A DNA stretch of 5,750 nt, from NCBI GenBank assembly GCA_022574795.1, contig JACZRJ010000038.1, forward strand, positions 1 through 5,750, read 5' to 3'. This stretch comes from Patescibacteria group bacterium (GTDB lineage: Bacteria > Patescibacteriota > Andersenbacteria > UBA10190). This document shows, in pieces, positions 1-5,349 of the stretch (position 1 is its first letter; each line of letters begins with the position of its first letter). The notes under the pieces were generated by a model. That model was not told the origin of the DNA. It searched no databases and was given only the letters and a program-made list of their open reading frames with translations. The position numbers were made by a program, and so were the translations under genes.

Positions 1-155
1 AGCTTACGGCTGAGGTGCCAAGCAAGATGAGCGACCCGCGTTCAAATGAGCGTCGCTTTAGAAGGGTAAGCAAACTCTTTAGCATGGTTTTTATTATAGC
101 TGTTTCTTAAGTGACTTACGCAGACGAGATGTTAAGATGAGGCCAAAGCTGCCCC
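1..155. other. Left-edge intergenic stretch, possibly with the tail of an upstream gene
   Basis: No recognisable gene lies here. One plus-strand frame stays open from the window edge to a TAA at 108-110. It would give about 35 residues ending in a short hydrophobic run (MVFIIAVS), so it could be the 3' end of an upstream gene, but nothing in it is recognisable. The stretch also holds an imperfect hairpin (AGCGAC at 30-35 with GTCGCT at 52-57, then TTTA) and a candidate promoter for the antiporter gene. The hairpin and the open frame overlap, so the hairpin would act as a terminator only if the frame is not coding. Confidence 0.4.
111..138 (+). promoter_or_regulatory. Candidate promoter of the antiporter gene
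   Basis: A -35-like GTGACT (111-116) and a -10-like TAAGAT (133-138) are separated by 16 bases. The -10 box is preceded by TG plus one base (extended -10 form). Transcription would start near 145, leaving a leader of only about 11 bases before the ATG at 156. The nearest purine-rich ribosome-site-like string, GATGAGG at 136-142, is too far from the ATG (13 bases) to be a convincing Shine-Dalgarno site. The call is based on pattern only. Confidence 0.35.
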
Positions 156-1121
156 ATGCCATATTTTGAACTGATCCTAGTTGCTGGCGGATTCATTGTC
201 CTCATCAAAGGGGCAGGTTGGTTGGTTGATGGCGCCTCGTCAATTGCCCGGCGCTTTGGTATCTCCCAATTGATTGTCGGCTTAACCGTGGTCTCCTTTG
301 GCACCTCGAGCCCGGAACTCTTCGTGAATATTCTATCGGCGATTAGGGGTAACACTGATCTGGCTTTGGGCAACATTATTGGCAGTAATATCTCGAACAC
401 CTTATTGATTATTGGGATCGCGGCACTGATTTATCCGCTGCGAATTAAAAGAGCGACGGTTTGGCGTGAAATTCCGTTGGGCGTCTTGGCGGGTTTGGTA
501 GTTTTCGTGATGGCCAATGACAAAATCTTAGAAGGGGCAGGAAGCTCAATCATTACCAGAATTGATGGTTTGGTCTTGTTATCGATCTTTGTGATTTTCT
601 TGTATTACGCCTTCATTGCCAATAAGGCCAGTGGCGCCAGCGAGGAGAGTCCGGCTAAGCAGCGTAAACCAATGCTGGCTATCGGTATGGTGGTGGCTGG
701 GTTCATTAGTTTAGCGCTGGGCGGTAAGTTGATCGTAGATGGAGCCATTGGGCTAGCGGCCGGCTGGGACATATCAGAGCGGATGATTGGCTTGACTATC
801 GTGGCAATCGGTACCTCATTGCCAGAGCTAGCTGCCTCAGCCGTGGCAGCCTTTAAGAAAAATGCTGATATTGCGATCGGTAACGTGGTTGGCTCTAATT
901 TATTCAATCTGCTGTTTGTCTTGGCGGCTACTAGCACGATACGGCCTCTGCCAGTATCTCCCGAACTTAATTCCGATATGCTGATCATGATTTTCGCTGC
1001 CTTGCTGTTATTTACGGCTGCCTTTACGGGCACAAGGAAACATCTCATCGATCGCAAGGAGGGAGCAGTCTTTCTTGGTATTTATGCGCTGTACATCACC
1101 TATCTAATTATTAGTCGTTAG
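156..1121 (+). CDS. Calcium/sodium antiporter, CaCA family (YrbG-like)
   Basis: This is a complete 321-residue inner-membrane cation exchanger of the Ca2+:cation antiporter family, expected to exchange Na+ for Ca2+ across the membrane. It shows both inverted alpha-repeats of the family. Alpha-1 has GTSSPE (residues 49-54) and GNIIGSN (72-78); alpha-2 has GTSLPE (219-224) and GNVVGSN (242-248). The glutamates E54 and E224 and the asparagines in the GSN motifs are the expected ion ligands. The internal duplication is easy to see: residues 18-55 and 188-225 both run from a VDGA segment through a G-L-T motif into the PEL motif. About ten hydrophobic segments are present, with a hydrophilic loop at about 156-172 (ASEESPAKQR) joining the halves. 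Length is normal for bacterial YrbG-type proteins. The ATG at 156 places the first helix right at the N terminus, as in relatives. The gene ends in TAG, and its downstream neighbour has its own promoter. Exact ion specificity cannot be read from the sequence. Confidence 0.95.
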   Translation: MPYFELILVAGGFIVLIKGAGWLVDGASSIARRFGISQLIVGLTVVSFGTSSPELFVNILSAIRGNTDLALGNIIGSNISNTLLIIGIAALIYPLRIKRATVWREIPLGVLAGLVVFVMANDKILEGAGSSIITRIDGLVLLSIFVIFLYYAFIANKASGASEESPAKQRKPMLAIGMVVAGFISLALGGKLIVDGAIGLAAGWDISERMIGLTIVAIGTSLPELAASAVAAFKKNADIAIGNVVGSNLFNLLFVLAATSTIRPLPVSPELNSDMLIMIFAALLLFTAAFTGTRKHLIDRKEGAVFLGIYALYITYLIISR

Positions 1122-1135
1122 TTGTGGCCATATCT

Positions 1136-1144
1136 TGCTATACT
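1136..1144 (+). promoter_or_regulatory. Extended -10 promoter upstream of the DoxX gene
   Basis: TGCTATACT matches an extended -10 element (TG, one base, then TATACT at 1139-1144). It sits between the stop codon of the antiporter gene and the DoxX start. No good -35 hexamer is found at the usual distance, which is normal for extended -10 promoters. Predicted transcription starts near 1151, giving a leader of about 20 bases that contains the Shine-Dalgarno site. It probably drives the DoxX, beta-helix and HD genes together. Confidence 0.6.
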
Positions 1145-1155
1145 AAAATTACTTG

Positions 1156-1165
1156 AAGGAGGTGA
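1156..1165 (+). promoter_or_regulatory. Ribosome binding site that fixes the DoxX start
   Basis: AAGGAGGTGA is fully complementary to the typical 3' end of bacterial 16S rRNA and lies 5 bases before the ATG at 1171. It decides the start: the alternative TTG at 1153 would put the ribosome site inside the coding region. It is the only canonical Shine-Dalgarno site seen before any gene in this window. Confidence 0.85.
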
Positions 1166-1170
1166 GCATT

Positions 1171-1551
1171 ATGGAATTAATTGCCTTAGATCCTGACATG
1201 GGCCTGCTGCTGCTACGGTTGGGCCTGGCGTTGATCTTTTTTGTCCATGGTCCGATGAAGTTATGGCATTCACAAGAGATGGGTAAAGAAATGGGTTTGC
1301 CTTCCGCCTTGATTTTCTTAGTTGGTTTAATGGAATCCTCAAGTGCGTTGGCGATGTTAGTGGGCTCGTACACGCAATTCGCGGCCTTTATGCTCATTGC
1401 TGTCATGCTTGGTGCCATCTATATGAAGACGCAGCAGTGGGGTAAAAAGTTCACCGGAGACGGTGGCTATGAGTTCGACACTATTATTTTGTTGGCAGCA
1501 TTTACAATAATGCTGGCAGGGCCCGGAGGGTTTGCCTATCCCGTCGGCTAA
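1171..1551 (+). CDS. DoxX family membrane protein
   Basis: This is a small integral membrane protein of 126 residues when started at the ATG at 1171, a typical DoxX-family length. Four hydrophobic segments are visible, at about residues 10-28, 44-65, 67-85 and 102-117. Family features are the first helix reading LRLGLALIFFVHG with H26-G27 and K30 just after it, the GLMESSSA segment with E55 in the second helix, and the closing GYEFD...AGPGGFAYP segment, which resembles the G-x-E-F-D and GPG endings of DoxX/YphA-type proteins. DoxX proteins are membrane proteins of loosely defined role, linked in some bacteria to redox or thiol stress and in archaea to a quinone oxidoreductase subunit. No partner enzyme of that sort is nearby. 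The gene is followed after only 13 bases by the beta-helix gene, so the two are probably co-transcribed. Family assignment is firm; function is not. Confidence 0.9.
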   Translation: MELIALDPDMGLLLLRLGLALIFFVHGPMKLWHSQEMGKEMGLPSALIFLVGLMESSSALAMLVGSYTQFAAFMLIAVMLGAIYMKTQQWGKKFTGDGGYEFDTIILLAAFTIMLAGPGGFAYPVG

Positions 1552-1564
1552 CCTTCATTGAATC

Positions 1565-2686
1565 TTGACGAGCGCCCCTACGTTCAGCCACACTTCGGGG
1601 GTGAGCAGAAGTACTGTCGTTATTGGTATTGTCATTGGCTTGGTTGCACCACTGAGTGTCGGCGCGGCTTATTTTAGTACTGCTAATACGGTGGCGCCAG
1701 CGGAGGAAGTTGTTGACGATATTTATGCGGCTGGCCAGCGGATTGATATTCGACATGGCGTGCAGGGTGATGTCTATGCGGTTGGAGATTCGGTGTCGGT
1801 AGCTGGCTCGGTAACCGGCGACGTGGTGGTTGGCGGCAACCTGGTGAGCATAGCTGGTATTATTGGCGATGATGTTTTTGCAGGCGGAGATATCGTCGAG
1901 CTTAGCTTTGAGAGGGCTGATGATGTTTTTGCAGTTGGTCAGTTTGTCACCCTGAGCGACGCCTCTCGCGTAGAGGGGGATGTGTATGTCGGCGGACAAA
2001 ATATTGTTCTAGCCGGCCAGGTGGCTGGCTCGGTACGAGCCAGGGGCCCGGAGATAACGATTACGTCATCGGCCACTATTGAGGGTGATTTAATAACCTA
2101 CGGTGACCAAAAACCAACAATTGAGGAGGGCGCAACGATCAAGGGCACAGTAGAGCATCGGGTGGCGAAGTTTCCTGGGCGAGAACCCGGGGCACGTGAT
2201 TATATCTTGCGTTGGGTGAGGAGTGTCGTCTCGTGGTTTGTGGCAGCCTTAGTGTTGCTCTATTTGCTACCGAGATTTACTGCGGTGGTGGTTGGCGTGG
2301 CCCAACGCCGAACGGGCGCAAGCTTGGGCTTGGGGGTGCTCTGGTTAGCCCTGGTGGTGCCAATACTGGCCCTACTCGCGGTGACAATTGTTGGCCTACC
2401 CTTGGTCTTGGTCATAATATTTATGACCGGCACGGTGGTGGCAGCTGGAATAATCTATTCTCATCTGATCTTAGGAACCTGGGTGATGCGTCGCCTGACC
2501 AAACAAACTAGCCAGGTGTTGACCTGGCAGCATGCCATTGTTGGTGCTTTTGTCTTGAAGATGATTTCCTTGATACCAGTTATCGGCTGGGTGGTCGTAG
2601 TGGTCCTCAGCGTACTGGCGATTGGGGCGGTCTTGTTAGCCCTCAATAGCAAGCTGAGGGTCAGCGGTAGCTCAAAGACAACATAG
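1565..2686 (+). CDS. Polymer-forming (bactofilin-like) beta-helix protein with C-terminal membrane domain
   Basis: This 373-residue protein has three parts. Residues 18-38 form a hydrophobic segment (signal or anchor helix). Residues 51-200 form about eight beta-helix turns of mostly 17 residues, each starting with a G/D-D-V/I-Y/F-type motif and a mid-turn G-G or V-G: DDIYAAG, GDVYAVG, GDVVVGG, DDVFAGG, DDVFAVG, GDVYVGG, GSVRARG, GDLITYG. Residues about 215-362 carry four or five strongly hydrophobic segments, ending in a short polar tail. The repeats resemble bactofilin/CcmA polymer-forming folds, so an envelope scaffold or cell-shape role is inferred. If residues 18-38 cross the membrane, the repeats would lie outside the cytoplasm, unlike classical bactofilins. 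The start is uncertain: the TTG at 1565 has an in-frame TGA just upstream (1559-1561), while a GTG at 1601 would give a 361-residue protein starting directly before the first helix. Neither has a clear ribosome site. The HD gene follows after 5 bases. Confidence 0.8.
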   Translation: MTSAPTFSHTSGVSRSTVVIGIVIGLVAPLSVGAAYFSTANTVAPAEEVVDDIYAAGQRIDIRHGVQGDVYAVGDSVSVAGSVTGDVVVGGNLVSIAGIIGDDVFAGGDIVELSFERADDVFAVGQFVTLSDASRVEGDVYVGGQNIVLAGQVAGSVRARGPEITITSSATIEGDLITYGDQKPTIEEGATIKGTVEHRVAKFPGREPGARDYILRWVRSVVSWFVAALVLLYLLPRFTAVVVGVAQRRTGASLGLGVLWLALVVPILALLAVTIVGLPLVLVIIFMTGTVVAAGIIYSHLILGTWVMRRLTKQTSQVLTWQHAIVGAFVLKMISLIPVIGWVVVVVLSVLAIGAVLLALNSKLRVSGSSKTT

Positions 2687-2691
2687 GCCTG

Positions 2692-3270
2692 ATGACAGAC
2701 GCTATTGCCACCGGTACCAAGACGCGGGCGCAAGCCTGGGACTTGTTGTGTGAATTTACCACTAATAAAAACTTGCGGAAGCACGGCCTGGCAGTGGAAG
2801 CGGCGATGCGAGCCTACGCTGAGCAATTTGAAGGGGAGGCCGAGCTGTGGGGCATGGTGGGACTGTTACACGATTTTGATTACGAAAAATATCCCTCACT
2901 GGAAGATCATCCTTATAAAGGTCAGGAAATACTAAAAGAGCGAGGGTATTCGGAAGTCTTGCGGCAAGGCATAATGGCACATGCTCCGCACACCGGCACA
3001 GCGCGCTCAACGAAAATGGAAAAAGCTATCTTTGCCGTTGATGAGTTAACCGGCTTCATCGTGGCGATCGCCCTGGTAAAACCAAGTAAGACTTTGGCTG
3101 AGGTTGATGTTCCTTCGGTCAAGAAAAAGATGAAGCAAAAAAGTTTTGCGGCAGCTGTTAGCCGCGATGATATTGCCCTGGGCGCCAGTGAGCTGGGCTT
3201 TACTTTGGATGAGCACATCCACCACGTGCTGAGCGCAATGCAAGCTATCGCGGTAGAGCTAGACTTGTAA
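2692..3270 (+). CDS. HD-superfamily hydrolase (HDIG-type, substrate unknown)
   Basis: This 192-residue soluble protein has the metal-binding pattern of the HD phosphohydrolase superfamily: H31 (in RKHGLAVE), H60-D61 (in GLLHDFDYE), H73 (EDHP), H97 and H100 (in MAHAPH) and D117 (in AVDELTG). H31, H60, D61 and D117 are the expected core ligands. Residues 130-192 form a charged, helical C-terminal part (PSVKKKMKQKSFAAAVSR). The arrangement resembles the stand-alone predicted HD hydrolases found in many small-genome bacteria rather than the large RelA/SpoT or cyclic-di-GMP HD-GYP enzymes, so the substrate, perhaps a nucleotide or phosphoester, is not known. The ATG lies 5 bases after the stop of the beta-helix gene with no Shine-Dalgarno site, which points to translational coupling. 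The last 12 bases overlap the 3' end of the convergent tsaC gene. Confidence 0.85.
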   Translation: MTDAIATGTKTRAQAWDLLCEFTTNKNLRKHGLAVEAAMRAYAEQFEGEAELWGMVGLLHDFDYEKYPSLEDHPYKGQEILKERGYSEVLRQGIMAHAPHTGTARSTKMEKAIFAVDELTGFIVAIALVKPSKTLAEVDVPSVKKKMKQKSFAAAVSRDDIALGASELGFTLDEHIHHVLSAMQAIAVELDL

Positions 3271-3930
3271 GGCTTGCTGTAAAACTTGTTGGCTGATAGA
3301 CCCGGGGCGCACCAGGCGAATTTTGCCCTGTTCAATTATGGCGATAGTCGTGGACGGTGCAGCGTTTAGCTCACCACCGTCGAGAATAGCCGCCAACGAT
3401 AAATCATAGGTCGTACCGGATGATCCAGCGGGATCGACTTCAGCCAGTTGCTTGTCGGGTAGTGGATTGCGGAAGGTCTCGGTTAGACAGGCAATGGACA
3501 AACAAGGATCCTGGCCCGATAGATTAGCGCTGGTTGCCGTCAATGGGGCTGGCGCCGCCTCAGCTAGTTTCTGCATGAGGGGATGATCAATAACACGAAG
3601 CCCGATTTTTCCAGCTTGGGCTAGGTGAGCTAGACGCGGGCTGGGTGACACCAGTAGCGTCAGGGGTTGGTCTAAGAACTGCTGCAGGATCTTTCTTTCA
3701 GAGGCAGTCAATTCTAGAAATTCGTCATAGAGCTGCGCTGGCATGAAGACGGTAAAAGATTTGGTTTTGAGGCGACCCTTAAGGTTCCGCAGGCGCTGCA
3801 GAGCATAGCCCTGTAGCGTATCTGCGGCTAAGCCATAGGACGTGCCGGTGGGAAACGCTACAAGTCGTCCAGCGGCTAGATAGCTAGCACACAGTTTCTC
3901 GTCTTGCGTAGTGATGAGGTAGGATGACAT
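3259..3930 (-). CDS. tsaC: L-threonylcarbamoyladenylate synthase (TsaC/YrdC/Sua5 family)
   Basis: This enzyme makes threonylcarbamoyl-AMP from threonine, bicarbonate and ATP, the first step of t6A formation at position 37 of ANN-decoding tRNAs, in the cytoplasm. The 223-residue product has the YrdC-domain motifs: FPTGTSYGLAAD at 26-37, LKGR at 50-53 followed by KSFTVFM at 57-63, GLRVIDHP at 110-117, TATSANLSG at 131-139, and STTIAI...IRLVRPGSI at 193-212. The length fits a TsaC-type protein without the extra C-terminal Sua5 domain. Two points differ from common members: the first motif has Gly (residue 29) where an acidic residue is usual (PTET or PTDT), and about 54 residues separate SANLSG from STT, longer than I expect for the family. 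The ATG has no Shine-Dalgarno site; the upstream 71 bases are shared with a divergent gene. The stop codon TAG lies inside the HD gene. Confidence 0.9.
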   Translation of the reverse strand: MSSYLITTQDEKLCASYLAAGRLVAFPTGTSYGLAADTLQGYALQRLRNLKGRLKTKSFTVFMPAQLYDEFLELTASERKILQQFLDQPLTLLVSPSPRLAHLAQAGKIGLRVIDHPLMQKLAEAAPAPLTATSANLSGQDPCLSIACLTETFRNPLPDKQLAEVDPAGSSGTTYDLSLAAILDGGELNAAPSTTIAIIEQGKIRLVRPGSISQQVLQQALQV

Positions 3931-3982
3931 GCTGAGCTTAGCGTTATGAATTCCGCCTTAAGAAGCAAGATTAGGCTAGCAA

Positions 3983-3991
3983 TACGATACT
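3983..3991 (+). promoter_or_regulatory. Candidate -10 promoter in the divergent spacer
   Basis: TACGATACT contains two overlapping -10-like hexamers, TACGAT (3983-3988) and GATACT (3986-3991). Transcription would start near 3995-3998, only about 4 to 7 bases before the ATG at 4002, so the carboxypeptidase mRNA would be almost leaderless. This agrees with the lack of a Shine-Dalgarno site. No -35 box is convincing. The spacer (3931-4001) also holds an imperfect palindrome, GCTGAGCTTAGC (3931-3942), directly next to the tsaC start. I could not find a clear minus-strand promoter. Confidence 0.4.
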
Positions 3992-4001
3992 AGAAAAGAC
4001 C

Positions 4002-4895
4002 ATGCGTACCTCGACTGTTTTATTTGCTGCGCTAGCTTTGGTGCTCGCCAGTGCCACGGCGGTGACGCTTTGGCGAGTGACAAACTATCAGCTTGAGCTC
4101 CCTCGGGATGTGGGCGAAACCGCGAGCTATTTAGGGTTACCGGTCATCGAGGGTGATCAGGATCGAACCTTTCCCGCTAAAAGTGCTTTGGTCTGGGATC
4201 TGGAGCGTGACGTCATTTTGTTTGAAGAGAATGGTTTCGATCGGCTCCCGATAGCAAGTTTGACCAAGCTAATGACCGCCATGGTAGCTCTTGATTACGG
4301 TTTTGACTGGGATCAACTGGTGACGATTGAGTTGCTCGAATACGTGGACGGAGGGAAATTACTTTTGCATCCTGGTGAGGAAGTAACCATGCGAGATCTG
4401 TTCAACGCCGCCTTGGTTGGCTCAGCAAATAATGCCACGCTGGCTCTGGTCCGAACCCTGGGCGTGCCGGAAGAAGAGTTCGTCCAGGCGATGAATCGAA
4501 AAGCTATTGAACTGGGCCTGGAACAAACCCACTTTACGGAAGTAACGGGTCTGCTGCCGACAAATGTCTCCACGGCATATGAAGCGGCGCGACTAGCCGG
4601 ACATGCCTTTACTGCCTATCCCGATATTGCCCAGGCTACTTCGCAGGCTGAATATGTTTTTACTGTGGCCGCAACTGATCGTGAACACACCATTCGTAAT
4701 ACCAACCAGGCCTTGCGAGACGGCCAGGTACAATTGACTGGCAGCAAAACAGGGTACTTGTACGAAGCAGGTTACTGTCTGGTTATTAAAGGATCGGGGA
4801 AATACGTTAATCGAGTCGCTATTATTCTTGGCCATGAGAGTGAGCAACGACACTTTTATGACCTGCAACGCTTGTTAGCTTTACCGGTCTCCTAA
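4002..4895 (+). CDS. D-alanyl-D-alanine carboxypeptidase (peptidase S11, PBP5/6-like)
   Basis: This penicillin-binding-type serine peptidase removes the terminal D-Ala from peptidoglycan stem peptides and so limits cross-linking. It has 297 residues. An N-terminal hydrophobic helix at about 4-24 after MRTS acts as signal or anchor; no lipobox cysteine is seen. The catalytic domain runs from about 58 to 290 and has all three active-site motifs: S86-L-T-K89 (IASLTKLMTAM), S141-A-N143 (VGSANNATLAL) and K249-T-G251 (LTGSKTGYLYEAGYCLV). The second motif is SAN where PBP5 has SGN. The VTGLLPTNVSTAYEAARLA segment (181-199) is also typical of S11 enzymes. The protein ends about 46 residues after KTG, so it lacks the C-terminal beta-domain and amphipathic anchor of E. 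coli PBP5; membrane attachment would come from the N-terminal helix. A small membrane protein gene follows after 32 bases. Confidence 0.92.
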   Translation: MRTSTVLFAALALVLASATAVTLWRVTNYQLELPRDVGETASYLGLPVIEGDQDRTFPAKSALVWDLERDVILFEENGFDRLPIASLTKLMTAMVALDYGFDWDQLVTIELLEYVDGGKLLLHPGEEVTMRDLFNAALVGSANNATLALVRTLGVPEEEFVQAMNRKAIELGLEQTHFTEVTGLLPTNVSTAYEAARLAGHAFTAYPDIAQATSQAEYVFTVAATDREHTIRNTNQALRDGQVQLTGSKTGYLYEAGYCLVIKGSGKYVNRVAIILGHESEQRHFYDLQRLLALPVS

Positions 4896-4912
4896 TCTTC
4901 GTCGATACGTTC

Positions 4913-4918
4913 TATACT
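4913..4918 (+). promoter_or_regulatory. Candidate -10 box before the small membrane protein gene
   Basis: TATACT is the same hexamer as before the DoxX gene, within TTCTATACTA. Transcription would start near 4925, about 3 bases before the ATG at 4928, making the transcript essentially leaderless. No Shine-Dalgarno site and no convincing -35 box are present. The gene may also be read through from the carboxypeptidase gene, whose stop is 32 bases upstream. Confidence 0.4.
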
Positions 4919-4927
4919 ACAAGAGAT

Positions 4928-5326
4928 ATGGTTGAGAGATTACAATCAGAAGAAAAGACCGGCCGTGGGTTTCGGGTGAATATCTATCCGGTCATGTATT
5001 GGGGTTTGTTATTTGGTCTGGGGGCCAGTGTGTTGGTCTGGCTCGTGGCGCAGCTGGCACAGTATCTCAGCAATGTGTTGTTGCCAGTTTTTCTGGGCGG
5101 GCTCGTCGGCGGTGCCTTTTGGAGTTATTTGCGACAGCGAAATGCTTGGAGTAAAAAGCGTGGTAATAAACAGGTAGCGGCGGACGGGGCGTCGTTTGGG
5201 GCGGCGGTACGGGACATTGCCGGGGCCTCGGCCAACTTGATTGATTCAATTGATACCGAACTGGCAGCTGACACAAAGCCGCCGGTAGACAAACAATCGC
5301 GCCCGGATAGTGAGCGCGAGACGTAA
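4928..5326 (+). CDS. Small two-helix membrane protein of unknown function
   Basis: I do not recognise this 132-residue protein. It has a short charged N terminus (MVERLQSEEKTGRGFR), two hydrophobic segments at about residues 22-44 and 48-68, the second containing a glycine-rich GGLVGGAF stretch, then a basic patch (RQRNAWSKKRGNK, 69-81) and a hydrophilic, probably disordered tail of about 50 residues rich in A, D, S and E. By the positive-inside rule both ends should be cytoplasmic, with a very short outer loop. It follows the carboxypeptidase gene on the same strand and converges with the sugar dehydrogenase gene 23 bases downstream. Base composition and codon use look like its neighbours. 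The reading frame is supported by its length, its helix-plus-tail structure and the promoter-like box directly before the ATG. A role with the carboxypeptidase or in the envelope is only a guess from position. Confidence 0.7.
   Translation: MVERLQSEEKTGRGFRVNIYPVMYWGLLFGLGASVLVWLVAQLAQYLSNVLLPVFLGGLVGGAFWSYLRQRNAWSKKRGNKQVAADGASFGAAVRDIAGASANLIDSIDTELAADTKPPVDKQSRPDSERET
5297..5319 (-). terminator. Candidate terminator for the sugar dehydrogenase gene
   Basis: TCGCGC (5297-5302) and GCGCGA (5314-5319) form a perfect 6-base-pair GC-rich stem with an 11-base loop. On the minus strand the stem is followed by TTGTTTGT, a T-rich tail, and it lies about 30 bases past the dehydrogenase stop codon, where a terminator would be expected. 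It sits inside the 3' end of the plus-strand membrane protein gene. On the plus strand no T-tract follows directly; TTTTT at 5339-5343 is preceded only by the tight palindrome CGCTAGCG, which cannot form a normal hairpin. Confidence 0.35.
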
Positions 5327-5349
5327 CCATCGCTAGCGTTTTTAAAGCC

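Noticed and set aside
36..52. A T-loop-like string GTTCAAAT suggesting a tRNA near the left edge
   Set aside because: The bases on either side do not form the required 5-base-pair T stem, and no acceptor or anticodon arm can be drawn around it.
605..1057. Minus-strand open frame of 150 codons opposite the antiporter gene
   Set aside because: It lies entirely inside the conserved CaCA gene and mirrors its repeated codons; no independent start signal is visible.
1153..1155. TTG start giving a 132-residue DoxX protein
   Set aside because: It would place the perfect Shine-Dalgarno site inside the coding sequence; the ATG at 1171 has ideal spacing.
1502..1999. Long open frame on the minus strand opposite the DoxX and beta-helix genes (165 codons)
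   Set aside because: It overlaps two clearly coding genes on the other strand, has low-information composition and no recognisable motif; it is a shadow of the plus-strand frames.
1738..2164. Tandem DNA repeat in the beta-helix gene
   Set aside because: The repeat is at protein level only; the DNA of the turns has diverged, so it is not a DNA repeat array or CRISPR.
5331..5343. CGCTAGCG followed by TTTTT as an intrinsic terminator for the plus strand
   Set aside because: The palindrome has no room for a hairpin loop, leaving at most two or three base pairs; only a weak alternative stem can be drawn with upstream bases.
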